Positions 62,059-64,000 of a stretch of 64,000 nucleotides of DNA are shown in pieces. Source of the DNA: Thalassospira lucentensis (GTDB lineage: Bacteria > Pseudomonadota > Alphaproteobacteria > Rhodospirillales > Thalassospiraceae); assembly GCF_032921865.1 (NCBI RefSeq), contig NZ_CP136684.1:3135001-3199000 (forward strand), in the 5' to 3' direction. Position 1 is the first letter of the stretch. Every line of letters starts with the position of its first letter. Under the pieces are notes generated by a model. That model saw nothing but the letters and a program-made list of their open reading frames with translations. It searched no databases and was not told where the DNA came from. The position numbers and the translations under genes are program-made.

Positions 62059-63324
62059 TTAGTTCTCAATCAGGATCGCGCGGAAGTCGTTTACGTTGGT
62101 GAGCGTCGGGCCGGTGATCAGGAGATCGTCGATTTTGGCGAATGCGCTATAGGCGTCGTTATTGGCCAGATATTCCCGAAGGTCGATCCCGGCTGAAATC
62201 GCCTTTTGCCAGCTTGTCGGGTCGATGATCGCACCGGCGTTATCTTCGCTGCCATCAATCCCGTCGGTATCAATCGCAAGCGCGCTGAACCCTTCGTGAT
62301 CGCGGAACTGGATCAGGAGGGAGAGCAGAAATTCGCTGTTGCGGCCACCACGACCCCCCTTGGCGCGGACCGTGACGGTTGTTTCACCGCCCGATAGCAG
62401 CACGCAGGGTCTGGCGGCGGGTTGGCCGTGATTGGCGACCTGATGGGCGATCCCGGCATGGACGATGGCGACCTCGCGGGCTTCGCCTTCGATGGCATCG
62501 CCCAGAATGACCGGATTGATGCCAAGGTCGCGGGCGACTTTGGCCGCGGCCTCCAGACTGTCCTGCGGGCGTGACAGCATGATCACTTCATGCCCGTCAA
62601 AGCATTTGTCGCCCGGTTTGACGGTTTCATGGATGTCGTTATTCAAAAGTTCGGTCGCGGCAAGCGGTATTTCGATCCGGTAACGGCGGATGATATCAAG
62701 CGCATCCTGCCCGGTTGTCGGATCGGCAACCGTGGGACCGGATGCGATGATTGCCGGATCGTCGCCCGGCACATCGGATACCAGATAGGTGGCCATGCGT
62801 GCGGGGGCACAGGCGGCGGCCAGCCTGCCGCCCTTGATCGCCGAAAGATGCTTGCGCACACAGTTCATTTCGGAAATGGTCGCACCGCTATGAAGCAGGG
62901 CCTTGCTGATTGCCTGTTTGTCTTCGAGTGTCAGGCCCGGACCGGGCAGGGCCAGCAGGGCCGATCCGCCGCCCGAAATCATGCAGACCACCAGATCATC
63001 GGGACCAGCGGATTTGACGATATCAAGAATACGCTGGGCGGCCTTTTGCCCGGCGACGTCGGGGACCGGGTGGGAGGCTTCGACAATTTCGATTTTCTCG
63101 CACGGGACCGCATGACCATAGCGGGTGACGACCAGACCGGAAACATCGCCATCCCATGCCTGTTCAAAGGCGCGCGCCATATTGGCCGATGCCTTGCCCG
63201 CACCGATGATAATGGTTTTGCCCTTGGGCTTTGGCGGCAGGTTGCGCGGAATCTGGACCGCAGGATCGGCGGCCTTAAGGGCGGCATCCATCAACTGCAA
63301 AAGCGTGTCGCGCGATGTCGTCAT
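62059..63324 (-). CDS. ttuD: Glycerate 2-kinase (MOFRL family)
   Basis: The 421-residue GckA/TtuD-type kinase phosphorylates glycerate, giving 2-phosphoglycerate. An N-terminal Rossmann-like domain (IIIGAGKASANMARAFEQAW, about 35-54) with SGGGSALLALPGPGLTLEDK near 127-146 is followed by the C-terminal MOFRL domain with SGGETTVTVRAKGGRGGRN near 310-328. It completes the glyoxylate/hydroxypyruvate to glycerate route with hyi. The GntR gene 55 bases upstream in the same direction probably controls it. Confidence 0.93.
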   Translation of the reverse strand: MTTSRDTLLQLMDAALKAADPAVQIPRNLPPKPKGKTIIIGAGKASANMARAFEQAWDGDVSGLVVTRYGHAVPCEKIEIVEASHPVPDVAGQKAAQRILDIVKSAGPDDLVVCMISGGGSALLALPGPGLTLEDKQAISKALLHSGATISEMNCVRKHLSAIKGGRLAAACAPARMATYLVSDVPGDDPAIIASGPTVADPTTGQDALDIIRRYRIEIPLAATELLNNDIHETVKPGDKCFDGHEVIMLSRPQDSLEAAAKVARDLGINPVILGDAIEGEAREVAIVHAGIAHQVANHGQPAARPCVLLSGGETTVTVRAKGGRGGRNSEFLLSLLIQFRDHEGFSALAIDTDGIDGSEDNAGAIIDPTSWQKAISAGIDLREYLANNDAYSAFAKIDDLLITGPTLTNVNDFRAILIEN

Positions 63325-63379
63325 GTCTGGTTTCCCTGAATGGTCGTATTTTTATCGTTCTTGTAATTGTATTTGCGGC

Positions 63380-64000
63380 TCAGTTCGGTTTGTTCACGGC
63401 GGCCAGTTTGAAATATTCGATGACCGCCTGCAAATGTTCGGACATGGCTTTTTCCGAGGCGTCCGGGTCACGGGCGGCGATGGCTTCGACAATCGCATAA
63501 TGATGTTCCTGCACCATCCGGTCAAAGGACGGGCCGGACAGATTGTTAAAGCGGATTTCGGTCAGGGCCGCCTGCAGGACATCGTGCAGCATTTTCATGA
63601 CGTGGTAATAGATGATTGATCCGCTGGCGCGGCCGATCATCATATGCAGGCGATGGTCATCATCTGCGCGGTATTTTGGCGCGCGACGCGGATCGTGGGC
63701 CTGCCGGTAGGCGATGCGCAGCAGTTCGATATCCTCGTCACTGGCATTGATGGCAGCCCGACGTGCGGCCCATGTTTCGAGCGTGCAGCGGATTTCCTGC
63801 AGGTCGCGCAGATTGTTAAGCGAGTCCCGGACAAGATCGGTCATCGCGGTATCCATTTCGACCCCGGTCGAAGACAGGACTTCGGTGCCGCCGCCCTGAA
63901 CCGCGCGCAGGTAACCACGGGTTTTAAGCTTTTGCAGGGCGGCACGGACCGAAACGCGGCTGACTTTCATGTCCTCGGCCAACTGTCGTTCGCCCGGCAG
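63380..64000 (-). CDS. GntR-family (FCD) regulator, cut by the right edge
   Basis: The open frame continues past the window; its visible 206 residues begin in the winged helix (LPGERQLAEDMKVSRVSVRA, then ALQKLKTRGYLRAV) and run through the complete FCD domain with the metal-site histidines in DDDHRLHMMIG and the later EHHYAIVEAI. It is 55 bases ahead of the glycerate kinase gene on the same strand. FCD regulators of glycolate or glycerate use (GlcC-like) fit the context. Confidence 0.88.
   Translation of the reverse strand: MPGERQLAEDMKVSRVSVRAALQKLKTRGYLRAVQGGGTEVLSSTGVEMDTAMTDLVRDSLNNLRDLQEIRCTLETWAARRAAINASDEDIELLRIAYRQAHDPRRAPKYRADDDHRLHMMIGRASGSIIYYHVMKMLHDVLQAALTEIRFNNLSGPSFDRMVQEHHYAIVEAIAARDPDASEKAMSEHLQAVIEYFKLAAVNKPN

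Noticed and set aside
1-64000. CRISPR array, tRNA, rRNA, prophage or insertion sequence
   Set aside because: No regularly spaced direct repeats, no cloverleaf or rRNA-like stretch, no transposase or phage structural gene was found on either strand.

Overview
The window looks like ordinary, gene-dense chromosome of an alphaproteobacterium, most plausibly a marine member of Rhodospirillales close to Thalassospira. That placement is inference. It rests on three TRAP-transporter subunit sets' worth of genes in two operons, a matPQMAB malonate locus of the rhizobial type, 5-aminolevulinate synthase (the C4 heme route typical of alphaproteobacteria), many LysR/GntR/TetR regulators, and LexA boxes of the alphaproteobacterial form GTTC-N7-GTTC. 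I see no phage, insertion sequence, CRISPR array, tRNA or rRNA.

Region by region. 0.2-7.2 kb: a complete malonate uptake and use operon (matP-Q-M-A-B, minus strand) with its divergent GntR regulator and two shared operator sequences, closed by a terminator. 7.2-12.5 kb: tlyA, a HbpS-like protein, a LysR/EamA divergent pair, and a TetR gene with a perfect 27-bp operator and a membrane-protein partner, then a Tat-exported intradiol dioxygenase-like protein. 12.6-24 kb: a degenerate RimB-like protein with a Pro/Ala/Thr-rich tail, aroC, fabI, YihY and MscS membrane proteins, a MarR regulator with an operator filling its own promoter spacer, a DUF411-like pair, DnaJ/CbpA, pdxH, a two-cysteine ArsR/BigR-type repressor and a universal stress protein.

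24-40 kb: SRAP, SDR, GNAT, hemA carrying a one-base frameshift, an omega-transaminase, a second universal stress protein, a lipoprotein, a TetR/quinone-reductase pair, pyrE, an XRE regulator, a SulP transporter, an enoyl-CoA hydratase, DinB and Bcr/CflA proteins. 40-47 kb: a C4-dicarboxylate-type TRAP operon (dctP-Q-M) preceded by dctB-dctD; a sigma-54 promoter and a DctD-like dyad lie upstream of dctP. 47-52.5 kb: an ELM1-like protein, LysR/MFS, EamA and aldo/keto reductase genes.

52.5-53.5 kb is the only long non-coding stretch. It holds an SOS-box promoter with a very short terminator-bounded unit, two diverged repeat segments, and a REP/MITE-like repeat. The same SOS-box unit occurs, truncated by the window edge, at positions 1-85 on the other strand. 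53.5-64 kb: hemN with an FNR-type box, a HIT protein, an epimerase/LysR pair, ndh, azoR/LysR, and a hydroxypyruvate cluster (hyi, glycerate 2-kinase, GntR regulator running off the right edge).

The most interesting items are the duplicated SOS-controlled short unit, the hemA frameshift, the inactive-looking retropepsin-fold protein, the BigR/SqrR-like repressor without an obvious sulfide partner, and several well-formed operators that name their likely regulators.
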